Positions 10,759 through 21,438 of a stretch of DNA of 64,000 nucleotides are shown here, piece by piece. The stretch is taken from positions 372,001 through 436,000 of the forward strand of contig JABYQU010000008.1 in the NCBI GenBank assembly GCA_022264855.1, written 5' to 3'. Each line of letters begins with the position of its first letter. The stretch's first letter is position 1. The translations under genes and the position numbers were made by a program. The notes under the pieces are model-generated. The model searched no databases. It was not told the DNA's origin and saw only the letters and a list, made by a program, of their open reading frames with translations. The stretch is from Lenzites betulinus (taxonomy: Eukaryota; Basidiomycota; Agaricomycetes; Polyporales; Polyporaceae).

Positions 10759-12522
10759 AAGGCAGGGCCCCAGTGTTGCTGTTAGATAGGTTGATTGCTC
10801 ATGGGAAAGGAGTCTCACAGAGTGACTTGACAGGGATGATGGACGGTTGGGCTATAAATAGCCGCTATGAATCGGGTGTCAAATCTCAATCATTCTCTGA
10901 GCTGTTTGCTGGATTGTCAGAGGGAGGGTTGTAAACGCTTTAGAGAGTCTGCCTGCCAAATTGGATGGTAATTCTATGTGGCAGTGGGCGCCAATGTGTG
11001 CATTGAGTGCCCAAAAGCCTTTGTTACTGCGCTCTGGCATGGCTCCAGCACCGTCCCATATTGTTAGTTGTATTACTTGCACAATGGACAATTCCAATGT
11101 CCTGCCTCCTCCGGCTACTCCTCCAAAAAAACTGCCACAGTGTGCACAGCAAACCATTGGTGTTCAGTTCGCCACACCACCAAAATGTCGTCCCCCGCAG
11201 AAGGACTCTGCGGTAGTCAGTCGACCCAAGGTGCTACTGCATCAACAGAACCTAGCAAAGCAGTTGAACGCTATAATGAATCCTCATAGCTCCCCACTGC
11301 CGTCTACCAACGACCTTGTTCAGCCCTCTCCCGACTATGGCAGGGATGTTGAGATGGACAATGCGGAGCTCAGAGCCACAAATCTGGATGTGGATGCAAT
11401 GGCCATCAACCCCCCCCTTGAAAGTGCTCCGCGCGCAGGCTACTCCCTGATGGTGTCTCTGAGAAATTATACGGCTTCTGGCTTGCCTTAATCCTGACAC
11501 TGGTCCCCAACTACCTCGTCTACCTCCAAGAGTCCCAAGTGCATATAGGTGCACCCCCTCTGCTACAGCAATTTGTATGTTCTACACAATGTTCGCCTTA
11601 ACTGTATGGTATATGTTTTGCACAATGTTTATCTAAACTGTACTGTATATGTTGCGGGTAACATTTGTGCATGCTTCTTCCGAAACAGCTCCTCGGATGT
11701 TCCATGAAATGATATTTCATTGGTTTCCTTGAACCCTTACATGAATGTCAAGCTAATGGTACTACCCAATGGTCATTCGACTGTGTAGACAAAGTGTTAT
11801 GTAACCATTCTGCCGATGGTTGACCAACCAATTCACTGACTGTTTCCTCTGATATACTCTTCTACAATTGAATGGCCATTCACACAAACCTTCACCAGAG
11901 GAATATTGCGGACCATTCAGACAAACAGTCAAGAAGTGTCTGCCAAACTGCTCTGTGAATATTACCACACATAATTCCCCAAACATACCATCAGGAACAT
12001 ATATATTGACGGTAATGGGCAAGAGACATAACTACATCAGTGCTGCTAGCGACGGCTTCTGAGTGTGAAGTTATAGCAGTCATACTTATGGATTTTTCCA
12101 TCCATGTTTGGCATCCTCTGAGGGTGCAGATCCTTTTACGTTGATATTGAAACAACACCAAAAAATGTCAGTGTTATATAGCCGTGCTCGATTATGACAC
12201 CTGCTGAAGCCTTCTCATCAACTAGTAACAGTGCGCAGAATTGTAGCCTACATATGTCAGAGATCAAGCTTGCAGGTAGGCACGGATTTTTAACAGGATG
12301 ACCATATCAGTGAAAGGGACCACGGACACTGAGAACAATGACCATTGGAAGGTTGAGCAGGACTCGCAGCCACCAGCGTCATGAACTGCACGCCAGGGAA
12401 TGCCGGGGCTTTCCATATCGGTACAGCAGTATAAATTGGCTAAAGGTACAGTGTCTCCTTCAGACACCTTTCCCACGATCATTCAACCCATCTGAAAGAT
12501 AGTTAGGGGTCCTGCCTGCGGT
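10759..12522 (+). mobile_element. 1.76-kb insertion nested in the copia RT domain
   Basis: The copia frame breaks exactly between GCTGGCACGCACCT (10,745-10,758) and GCTGGCACATACCT (12,523-12,536). These 14-bp sequences match at 12 positions and look like a target duplication; joining across them restores the copia reading. The insert begins AAGGCAGGGCCCC and ends GGGGTCCTGCCTGCGGT, an imperfect inverted repeat. No transposase is visible. The family is undetermined: the ends slightly resemble hAT termini, but the 14-bp duplication is too long for hAT. Confidence 0.55.
10976..11491 (+). CDS. Hypothetical ORF carried by the nested insertion
   Basis: An open frame of 171 codons from the first ATG. 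The product is Pro/Ser/Gln-rich with several Cys (SCITCTMDNSN), then an acidic stretch (DYGRDVEMDNAELRATNLDVD). No catalytic motif, membrane segment or known domain is seen. It is the only sizeable frame in the insertion and may be a fragment of an element protein. Whether it is expressed is unknown. Confidence 0.3.
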   Translation: MWQWAPMCALSAQKPLLLRSGMAPAPSHIVSCITCTMDNSNVLPPPATPPKKLPQCAQQTIGVQFATPPKCRPPQKDSAVVSRPKVLLHQQNLAKQLNAIMNPHSSPLPSTNDLVQPSPDYGRDVEMDNAELRATNLDVDAMAINPPLESAPRAGYSLMVSLRNYTASGLP

Positions 12523-13278
12523 GCTGGCACATACCTCTCTCCCTGTGGGCACAGTTCTAGAAGCCACAGACCAGCCTGCCTCAGACTCCTTCAGGACCCG
12601 CTACCAGAGCTTAATCGGCAGTCTTCTATATGCCATTCTCAGTATGCAACCTGATATTGACTTCCCTGTGACATGGTTGTCTAAGTATAACGCCCAACCA
12701 TCAAATGCACACTAGGACTATGCCAAGTATGTTCTGCATTACCTTCAAGGAACAAAGAACTACCGGTTGCGCTACCAAGGGGCGTCCAATGATGGTCTGC
12801 TGTCCTATTCGGACTCTGACTATGCTAAGGACTGTGATGATTGGCATTCTATCACTGGCTTTGTCTTCTTGATGGCAGGTGGCGCTATCTCATGGGTATT
12901 GAGGCGGCAGCCTACAATCTCTGTCTCCTCTACTGAGGCGGAGTATAAGGTGGCATCTGATATCTGTTGTCAGCTGACTTGGCTGAGGACATTTGGCAGT
13001 GAGTTGGGGGGATGACATTTCGCGGCCTACGTCTTTGTGCGTGAACAATCAGGGATCCATATTCCTTGCTGTTAACCCCGTTGTTGACCATCGTACCAAG
13101 CATATTGAAGTCCATTACCATTACATTCAAGAGCAGGTTGAACTAGGGAACATTGAGATGTTCTATGTCACTACCATGGACCAGCTTGCTGATGCCCTCA
13201 CGAAGAACGTGCCCTTCCCCATATTGGACCGTTTCAGAAGGGGTGTTGGTTTGGTCACCTCTGCATCTTGAACGAGTG

Positions 13279-13318
13279 GGAGTGTTGAACTTCCATGTTT
13301 ACGGCTGTGCCGGTGATG
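13279..13318 (+). repeat. copia 3' LTR, first piece
   Basis: Begins TGTTGAACTTCCATGTTTAC eight bases after the polyprotein stop codon and matches the start of the LTR at 4,668. Similarity stops after GGCTGTGCCGG and resumes at about 14,068, so the LTR is interrupted. Confidence 0.7.
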
Positions 13319-14067
13319 CACTCAACCAACTGGTAAGGACAGATGGAAGAGACGGTCGAGAGCCCAGGGGGTTGAGACCAGGCCGCGGAGACGTCTTGCA
13401 GAGCATGAGGAGAAGTTAGGTTTGTGTCGGGTGTCCTTATGGTGGTGCGGTACACAGAGAAATGCAAAGGGGGGGGGGAGCAGCAAAGGCAAGGCGGAGG
13501 GTAGAGGACTACTCAACTGAGCTGGCATTCCACGGTATGCAGGAGGATCACTTCACAGCCTATGTCAGACATCACAGAGGGTTCGCAATTCAATTGCAAT
13601 GCTAAAACGCTAATCGCAGGTGTTTGCAGGGTTTGCAGTGTTTGCAGTTCGCTGTTTGCAGGGTCGTTGCAGGTTCTTTGAGAGAGAATAGAGATCTGAG
13701 CCAAGGGGAATCTGAATTGTCACAGCCTGAGGGCGTAGGTATTTACAGAGAGAGCCAGAATGTCCAGTGGTCATCAGAAAGTCCCTGAGGAATGTCCATC
13801 ACAAAGGGGATTGACACCCGTGATGCACCAACCATTGCCGCATAAACGCAGAATGTGCCCGTGCCCCAACGGACCAGCGCCACAGAATGCACGCCCCCGC
13901 GCGGGTCTGCCCATGTGCTCGCGATATCGCGTGATGAGCTGTCCACACATGGGCAAGGCTTCCGTGTTGCGATGAGTCCTCTGCACCACCGAAGTCCCGT
14001 GGACTTGCGAAAACCGTAAAAAGAAAGGCTCGCGGGTATTGGCTCAGCACCGGGCGTATCACCAGAC
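13319..14067. mobile_element. About 0.75-kb insertion splitting the copia LTR
   Basis: This DNA is absent from the corresponding point of the 4,668 LTR. It contains a G10 homopolymer (about 13,470), a cluster of direct GTTTGCAG repeats (13,620-13,665), and then a CpG-richer part (13,800-14,060) with overlapping frames on both strands. Possible ends are GGTGAT and ATCACC, too short to be decisive. No known protein is recognised. Confidence 0.45.
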
Positions 14068-14185
14068 CAGGAGTTGCTGTGGGTGGCTATGCATTTACAA
14101 TATGCCAGCATGGACATTCTTACTTACCTGTTATGGACATTGTACTATACATGGCATCTCATCATTCTTACTGATGATTCCGCCA
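14068..14185 (+). repeat. copia 3' LTR, second piece
   Basis: GGAGTTGCTGTGGGTGGC followed by ATATGCCAGCATGGACATTC and the rest matches 4,708-4,815 at about 90 percent. Similarity ends near 14,185, so the LTR is truncated on its right side. Confidence 0.65.
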
Positions 14186-14800
14186 GCATCACTAGTTGGG
14201 GCACAACAAGTGCTGGAGGTCACCGGTTATGGTCACCTCTCTTGTCACAGTGAATTGTCTACCATGTCCAGCTGGGCAGGTCATTATCAATGTGTTCTAG
14301 TATGACATATATCATTATTTGTATGTGCACAAAATTGGTTTTGCTGGCATTACTGCCCAGATTGATGCACTACTATGTTTCTTGCTCTCACATTGGGCAC
14401 TTATAGGCTCTCCAAAAAGGTGCCACTTGCAATGCTACAGGTGTGTGCAGTGCAAGTGAGCAAGGGAAGGTCAACAAGGGAGGTTGTGTACATGGGCTCA
14501 TGCAAGGGCACACCTGATGTGTTTGGAGAGCACCTGTTGAGAACAAGTGCCGAAGAGGACAGCAGCCACAGTGGAGTTTCAAAGGCAGTGACAATCCACT
14601 AGGCTATTAATGTCAAGTCAAACCATCCCATCACAAATACACTTGCCTCCCGCTGCCTTTATGCTAACAAACCATCTCATGCTTTCCCCCTCTTACTTAA
14701 AAACAACACAAACGCTAATGGTGAATCAATGACTATATTATGAATAGTGTTCTGTTGTGACTAGTTAAAACCCCAGATGCCTAATAGATTAGAACCCCAT
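14186..14800. other. No gene recognised
   Basis: CpG-poor repeat-like DNA with only short frames on both strands. Confidence 0.4.
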
Positions 14801-14814
14801 AGGGTTATAGCTAG

Positions 14815-14900
14815 GTTTGACTGCAGCATAATAGCTCAGTGGTTTAAAGCACCACAGTGCCTATTAGAGGTTGTGGGTTTGCCTCCTGCTTGTGCTGCTT
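14815..14900 (+). repeat. tRNA-like sequence, possible SINE head or tRNA pseudogene
   Basis: TAGCTCAGTGGTTTAAAGC (from 14,832) fits a tRNA D-arm/A-box. About 25 bases on, GGTTGTGGGTTTGCCTCC fits a degraded T-arm/B-box (consensus GGTTCGANTCC). The spacing is tRNA-like, but the acceptor stem does not pair and the B-box is mutated, so it is not a working tRNA. A tRNA-derived SINE is the most natural reading. A further A-box-like TTTAGTGGTAGC occurs at about 15,076. Confidence 0.4.
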
Positions 14901-17900
14901 TTCTGGGTTTATACCATTTTCTGGCTTATCAATGTGTCTCCCCATTTAAAGGCCATCCAAGCACCCTGCCCAAACTGACCAAACTAACCAAATGCCTGTC
15001 ACCAACCCTGCAAACTAGAGCCCACAATAACTGCAGGCATCAATAAACTTAATGACACAAACTATGCTAAGTGGTTTAGTGGTAGCTGAGCTTCAACTCA
15101 ACATTAAACCAGACCAACTATCTCATATCACCAGTGACAATACCACCAACCTCTAGGTCTTGCTGCAAGAGGTCCATGCCTTAACAGGTCTAGGGTCCTG
15201 TAACACCCTCCATACTAAATTCTACTGTTAATGCATGGAGACCCCACAAGCCATCCAGGCCTATGTTACGCAGATTTGCAAGAGCACATTCTGCCTTAAA
15301 TAGGCTGGCACCTCAATCTCCAATGAGGAGTGCCTTGGTGTCCTACTTACTGGCTTCCCATCCTACTTTGGCCTATTTATTATCTCACTTGAAGCCTTTT
15401 CTAAGTCTAACTGCACTTTTTCTAGCATTATATAATGCCTCATTCATGATGACACTCACCTAGGCCCATCCTGTAACAGTACCCCTACCCTTGCTGCATA
15501 TGCACCTGCACCCTTCACCCTTGCTAAGCATCCAATTGCCAACATCACCTGCATTTATTGCAGCCAAAAAGAACATTACTGGTTGGGCTCCCCCAGCCCT
15601 GACTATATACCAAGAGCCTACTGCCACCACCACCACTACAGCTGGGAATGAGTGCCATTATGGTTTTTGATGCAGAGGGTAAAAGTCTATTATTCCCTTT
15701 TGCTCAATAACAATGCTACCTCTCCTCCTGGCCCTTCTCCTCTGATAAGGTATCAGAAGATTGTCCTACTGGTTTGACAAAGAGTGTCCTGGGGGTACAC
15801 ATAGTAAGCCATATCATCAGAGGCTAATTAAGAGCCATAGATGACAGTGGCAATGCCAAGTGAGGCTCCTCAGCAACTTCACTAGTGACCTCCAGGATTG
15901 TTAGCACATGGGGGTTTGCTAACTCTGAGGGTGCCCTTGAAGCAATTGCATATCATGGAGTTGCACTTCAACTTATATGTGCAGGGGACACAAGTGCGAT
16001 GACTTATCTGAGTGTTGGTATATATGGTAGCTCCTTAGAATTTAAAGAATGGGCCAACTCCTTAACCTAAGTGTCAGGCAGGAAGGCAAAGGGCAATGTG
16101 GGTTTGAAGCTAGAAGTTAGTACAGACTTGTGAGTACCATGCAGCTTTACTTATACAATGCAGCATGAGCATAGCTTACTCATTAAGACCACTTAGCAGG
16201 GGGGTTTTGCCCCTAAAACTTATTTATAATATTATAAAAATACATATGATAGTATAAGAAAGTATAATCTGTGCACAGAAAGACATGGGTTGATCTATAG
16301 GTGTCATTATAACAGCGGTATATATGTGTGACTATATGCAATTGGGTGAAAATGTAATTAGAAGATCTATCAAGACTCTTTTAAACTTTATTTCTCTTGG
16401 GATATTAGTATATTCCTACAACTTTATAATGTATCCTATAATTTATGGTGATCTATACATAATATATGGGTCTACATGTTACTTACTATATATGAAGGCT
16501 TTATTCAGATTTATAGCTAATCTATAGTGTAAATACCTACATTTACATAATTTATATCTATAGGTTATTGCATAGGTTTTTTATAAATCTGCTTACAAGT
16601 AATTCTTATTTATGCTCAGCTCTAGTTGAGATATTTGTTTTAAATATGAACTTTTCCTTATCTCCAAACTCCTGATCTGGTTGTCAATTTCTAATCTCTG
16701 ACCCTAAATCTTAGAGTTCTCCCTGACTTTATATTTGTCTTTTATTTTCCCTTTATGTATATTTTCCTTCTCCCCTATCTTCCTTTCAGCCTCCACAAAA
16801 CTTCTGTATAACCTCAAACTCTATCCATCTGAAATAGAGAACTTTGGCAAGTTTGTTTAGTGCATTGCTGACAATTTTGCAGTGTGCTTTACGCTGTGTT
16901 GCCAAGTCTAACTCAAATTTCTAAACCCCAAACTCCCAATTCCAAGCACACTTGACTTTTGGCCCTAAGAGGTATGGTCCTAATATATGTTTGTGTTATT
17001 CTTAAACAAGTAAGGGGTGAGCATGAAACCATTGGTTGATGTAAGAGTGACAGGAAGCAAACACATTAAAGTGGAGGGATAGTTTGTTGTTATATGGCAA
17101 AGCAGTAAAAGGGGATGAGCACACAGGGGGCCATCAAAGGCAGACATATAAAAGATTATATATGTTGTTATATGCACTTTTGATTGCAGGATAGCATTGG
17201 CTATATTGTAATCAAATCTCTGCACATAAAAACTACATCCAAGTCTCTTTCAGAAGGTGTTAGTGCATGTGTTACACAGTAGGTCCAGAGTCCAGACAGA
17301 GGTGCAGCATGGAGGGGAAGGACTTCAGTGAACCTATTAGCAATACTCTGAGACCTCCTGCAGTTGTCCTTGATTTCTGAGGGAACAAGTAGTTGTATTT
17401 GGCTAGAGTTTGGGCCTGACTATTCCGGAGTTCTGCACTGACTAGGTGCAATAAACTTTGAGACAATTGGTGCAAAACTGAGTCTAAGAGAGGGGATAGG
17501 ATGACAAGGGACAAAGTCTAAGGGGACTTGTTGAGCAAGCAAGATTAAATAGAGTCCAAAATCTGGAGTTTTAGAGCACTGAGCCTTTAAGTTATTGGAT
17601 TAGAAAGGTCAGAGTTTGGGGGTCATAACAGAGTTAGACCAAGGGAATAGATTGATAAGGGAGTAGCAAAGGAAAGGAGGTAATGGAATGGGTAACAAGA
17701 AGGGTAACAAGATATTCCATGTGTGTATTTATGGGGGGGGGACCTTATTGTTAAGGAAGACAATAATGACATGAGGAATATCAAATCTGGAGTTTGGAAA
17801 ATCCTGAAAATCCAAAGTTCCGGAGTCTAAGGACAAAGACAATAGAGCTTATTGTTAAAGGGCAAGGTGGTGCAAGAATGTCCCAATCATGAGGGAATGT

Positions 17901-18200
17901 ACACACTGAATTCCCAAATTTCGGAGTTCAGAGGTCTAGAGGCGCAGGAACTCAAAGTACAAAGTCCGGAGTGCGGGAAAACCGGAGTTCGGAGCTACAG
18001 TGCGCACGGAGTGCCAAAACACTGCACGTTGAATAGTATTTGCCATTGACTTCTGTTTAATAGTTTCTATGTTAATTCTTAGTACATAACCACACTACAT
18101 CAATTAATGCAATAATTACACCACCCTGCATCCAGCAGTAACATTACTGTAAAGTACTAAATGTGATTGCTATATCATCACATGCTACAATAGTAAGATA
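14901..18200. other. CpG-depleted repeat debris, no gene recognised
   Basis: Very few CG dinucleotides and many stops in all frames. The part around 16,200-16,620 is strongly AT-rich. Between about 17,550 and 18,020 short motifs of the type GGAGTTCGGAG / CCGGAGT recur many times, and partial complements occur at 16,640-16,940, suggesting the edges of one decayed inverted-repeat element. CpG begins to reappear from about 17,930 towards the gene at 18,224. Confidence 0.45.
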
Positions 18201-18223
18201 TCACACTGCCACAGCTAACTGAC

Positions 18224-20021
18224 CTACATCACCATGCAACCCCTAACATCTAGCCCGAGCTCATGCATCTCCTCCTCAGCGGCCTCGCGCTCATTCTGCT
18301 GCAGCTTCTTCTTTGCTTCCATGGGAAACCAATCTTTCATGAAGTTCAGTAGGGCCCAGTCCACATTTGCTATGACTCGAATCAGCATCAATTTTAAACG
18401 ATGCGCAGGAGTGGTACCCACATCGATCGGCAGACAGGACGGTGGTTGCTCGGCATATCGGACAGTGTTCTTCTCCCCGTTTCTGGAGCTTGACCAGGCA
18501 TCTGGTAGCACGGTCACGGTCAAACACATGCACATAAACACCGCGCAACACTGACCTGACACAGAACAGATGACTGCAGTGCAATCGAATTGGCTTGAAG
18601 GCCAGGCTCGTGCAAATGACGCAGGAGTAGTCGTCAAGGTGGGGTACGATTGGAAGGAGCGTTTCCGTGAGGGCCTGGACGAGAAGTAACGACAGAGACA
18701 GTGTCTCGCTGTTTCGCACGGCAGGACGCGAGAGCACCAATGCGCTGTCGAGACTATCCGGCCGCACGACGAATGGTGAAGTCAAGTCGGGAGCGAGGGG
18801 AAGCGCTGTCCGCTTGGCATGTTTCTTCAGAATCTTGCGGGTAGCTTCTGCCGTGACGTGCTGGAACTGATCGCACGTAGTCAAAACCAATACACCAGTT
18901 TAAAAATGATGACCTCTTACCTTGCGCAGGTCCAGAATAAACGTATTCAGCTCCAGGAACTTGTTTAGGGCGATACGACTCTGCTTCATACGAAGCTTGA
19001 GGCTCCCCTTGGCCATACGCTCTTTCAGCTCCGATGAGAATGCATGCAGTCGGGTCTCTGCGTCTTCGACGTCTCTTTCGCCTCTGAAACGTTCCTGGTG
19101 TCCTTGGAATATGTCCGCTTCCATGTACAACTGGAAGATCTGGCGCCAAGTATCGAGGTCTGAGCGTGAGGTGATTGAAAGTGCGTAGGAGGTTACTGAG
19201 ATATTCGCGGGATCGGAGGAGTAGGGGGAATACGGATGAAAAGCAGCGGAGTGAGAGGAGGGGCGAGCAGCAGAGGAGATCTCTTGGGAGAGAACACGAA
19301 GGGTGGACTCGAACTCTGTCCGCTTTCCGACGAGGTAGGAGGCGAGAGACTCGAGAGCTTCTGTGAGCGTGCGGAAGAAGGCAGTATCGGAAACGAGGGG
19401 AATGATCAGCTCGGCGGGCAGATCGCTAACCGCAATGAATTGGGAGGTGTAAAGGGAGGAGTGGAGGAAGAGGCTTACCCAGTGTCTACTTTAGCAGCGA
19501 GCTCCCCGTCCGCAGGGTCGTGGGGGTCGGAGGATGACTGGTGTTGGTGCACCGAGGACCCGAGTGCGCTGATGATGAACTCCTGGGGTATGGGCAGAGA
19601 TACCAGTGTCTCTGACTTGGGTGGAGACGATGGGCTAGCGCTGTCGGTCGTCGGAGGATCGTCGCTGGAGTCGAGTCGGAGGCGTAAGCGTGGCTCGACA
19701 TGGTCGGCAACGTTTGCGAGTTCGTAAATGACACGGGAGCCGGCGGAGGCATGGACGGGGTCTGCGTCCGCGCGCTGTTTCCCCTTGTCGGCGGCAGCGC
19801 TGGGGGGCTGGAGGACCTGGTGCAGTACATCTGGGGAAAGACCTGAGATGGGCGTTATTGAGTGCGGGGTAGACAGGGGCGCGAGGAGACGGACCGAGGG
19901 CGGTGAGCTCAGCGACGATCTGGTTTATGATCTTCTTGAGCTGTCTGTACTGGATCGCGCTCTCCCTGAGGTCGGGCGGGAGGGTGAGGAGGAGCTGGGC
20001 GTATGTCTTGGAGAAGTGCAT
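18224..20021 (-). CDS. SPX-RING E3 ubiquitin ligase (Pqr1/NLA-like)
   Basis: Six exons were read on the minus strand: 20021-19895, 19842-19479, 19425-18921, 18866-18556, 18501-18422, 18369-18224. All introns are GT-AG and 52-54 nt, giving 510 residues. The start MHFSKTYAQLLL with RQLKKIIN is the N-terminal SPX signature; the second SPX part (KQSRIALNKFLELNTFILD) precedes the third intron. A C3HC4 RING finger follows (CVICTSLAFKP ... HLFCVRCLVK ... HCPICR), then a conserved tail (NVDWALLNFMKDWFP). SPX domains bind inositol pyrophosphates and report phosphate status. Fission-yeast Pqr1 and plant NLA share this layout and restrain phosphate uptake by ubiquitylation, so a similar role is inferred. 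The gene shares a 58-bp intergenic gap with the divergent gene at 20,080. Confidence 0.9.
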
Positions 20022-20079
20022 CGTCGTTCGCAGACACAAGACAGGCGCCTGTCGCGCTCTCTCTCGTCCTCGATCCGCC
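20022..20079. promoter_or_regulatory. 58-bp gap between divergent start codons
   Basis: Only 58 bp separate the ATG of the SPX-RING gene (minus, 20,021) from the ATG of the DUF2358-type gene (plus, 20,080). Any core promoter and 5' UTR must overlap the opposite gene's first exon, or one gene must start transcription inside the other. No TATA box is visible. Confidence 0.6.
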
Positions 20080-21261
20080 ATGTCCGCCCTCGCTCGCAGC
20101 CCCGCCCTCGCTGCTTCCGCCCGCCTCTCGCGCCCCCCACGGCCCCCGACGCTCTCTCGCGCGCAGCGCTGGTCTGGCTGTGTGCGCCGTGAACTTACTC
20201 CGCGCGCGAATGCGCAGTCTACCCTCGGACCGGCCCTGGCATCCGCGAGCTCTCCTCCCTCGCTCCTTGCATCTACTCCGGGCCCTCACAGCGACGCAAA
20301 GCCCCCGGGAAACAGTGGGCCGAGAGAGTTGTCAGACCAGGAGTGGGAGATCCGTACAGGTCTGTCTTCCTCTCGTTTGCCCCCGTGGCCTAGAGAGCCT
20401 GATGCTATCCCAGTACCGTCCTCTCCCGCCATGTATTCTACAATATCGCCATTATACATGTCTTTATGTCGAACGCATCTGCTAAACATCCCGTACAGGA
20501 CGAGGCATCTACATACTTCAACAGACCCTTCCTGCTTTCTTTTCTACAGGCCTTGTCTCGTCCCTCGACACCTCCTCCGCTTCAAGTTCCACGCAGGACG
20601 ATGATACTTCCATCTACAGCCCCAACGTCCGCCTTGTCTACCGCCCGCCGATGCCCGTCCCTCCCCCCTTTCCCCATACCTTGCAGGTAGAAGGTCTGTA
20701 TCTCCCTTATCCCTCACCCTACGCCGCTGAACCCCTTTCCAGGACTATCATTATATCTTGCATCCTCCGTCATCCTCCGGCGTACCCTAAACGCGCTCTA
20801 TACCGATCTGCGCGTCGAGCTCCAACATGTCCGTGTACACGGTCCGCGCTCCTCCTCCACCTCGGGCTTGAGCGCTAGTCCCGAGGAACATGCACCATCC
20901 ACACAGGCCGGTAGCACGCGCAGCATCCGCGAGAAGAGCCTCTTCATAGGCATATCCGTCCGCGGCACCAATCGCGTCAGCAAAGCCGAAGGTGGCTGGG
21001 AAGTGTACGCCTGCTTCACCCGTCCCCCTGCATGCATCCCTGACGCGCACCAGGAACTCGACATACACCTTCTCGCCCATAACAGGCCTGATACACTTGC
21101 ACACCATCGATTCCATCCACCCCGCGCCCCACCAAGCGTTCTTCGACGCCCTCCAAGCTGCCCTCAGCAAGATTGGCCTCGGCGGCACACCCGGCGAAGG
21201 TGGCGTAGCGCGAGCCTCACCACGATCACAGCCGGACCTCAAGCCCGTCAATCGCTCATGA
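20080..21261 (+). CDS. DUF2358/NTF2-like protein, probably mitochondrial
   Basis: Starts at the ATG at 20,080 with an Arg/Ala/Ser-rich leader (MSALARSPALAASARLSRPP) resembling a mitochondrial targeting sequence. Exon 1 ends at 20,359; an unusually long intron (20,360-20,498) follows. The frame then gives QQTLPAFFSTGLVSSLD, SPNVRLVYRPPMPVPPPFPHT and, after a 51-nt intron, RRTLNALYTDLRVELQHVRV. A last intron (donor GTACGC) leads to EVNSTYTFSPITGLIHLHTI and DSIHPAPHQAFFDALQAAL. About 290 residues. The layout fits the DUF2358 (C6orf136-like) fold, an NTF2-like family of unknown function. That family name is recalled from memory and was not tested. It is convergent with the ULA1-type gene, with stop codons about 180 bp apart. 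Confidence 0.7.
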
Positions 21262-21438
21262 AGCTCTCCCCATATGATAGCAACATTGTAGTTCGATTCC
21301 TCCATGGACATACAACATCTTTTGTCACGATGCATCGTACTCCCCACTCAATGCTAATTCAAATGCAGTTTGGACATCGGCAAAGCAATTGACAAAGCAA
21401 CCAAATTCTATGTTACATCAATTTCGTTTCTTTACGCC

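Larger units (their letters stand above)
10270..13278 (+). pseudogene. Ty1/copia retrotransposon polyprotein remnant (RT and RNase H)
   Basis: From about 10,368 the plus strand encodes the copia reverse transcriptase motif KKALYGLKQA and the catalytic-box region, read here as VLYVNDLL instead of the usual YVDD, so an active-site aspartate is lost. An in-frame stop follows at about 10,635. After the interruption by a nested insertion (10,759-12,522), the protein resumes at about 12,537 with the RT-RNase H linker (SLIGSLLYAI), RNase H motifs (SDSDYAKD, STEAEYK) and the C-terminal KNVPFPILDRF region. There is a stop at about 12,713 and a frame change near 13,010. The gag, protease and integrase parts are missing. 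The copy is dead. Confidence 0.85.
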
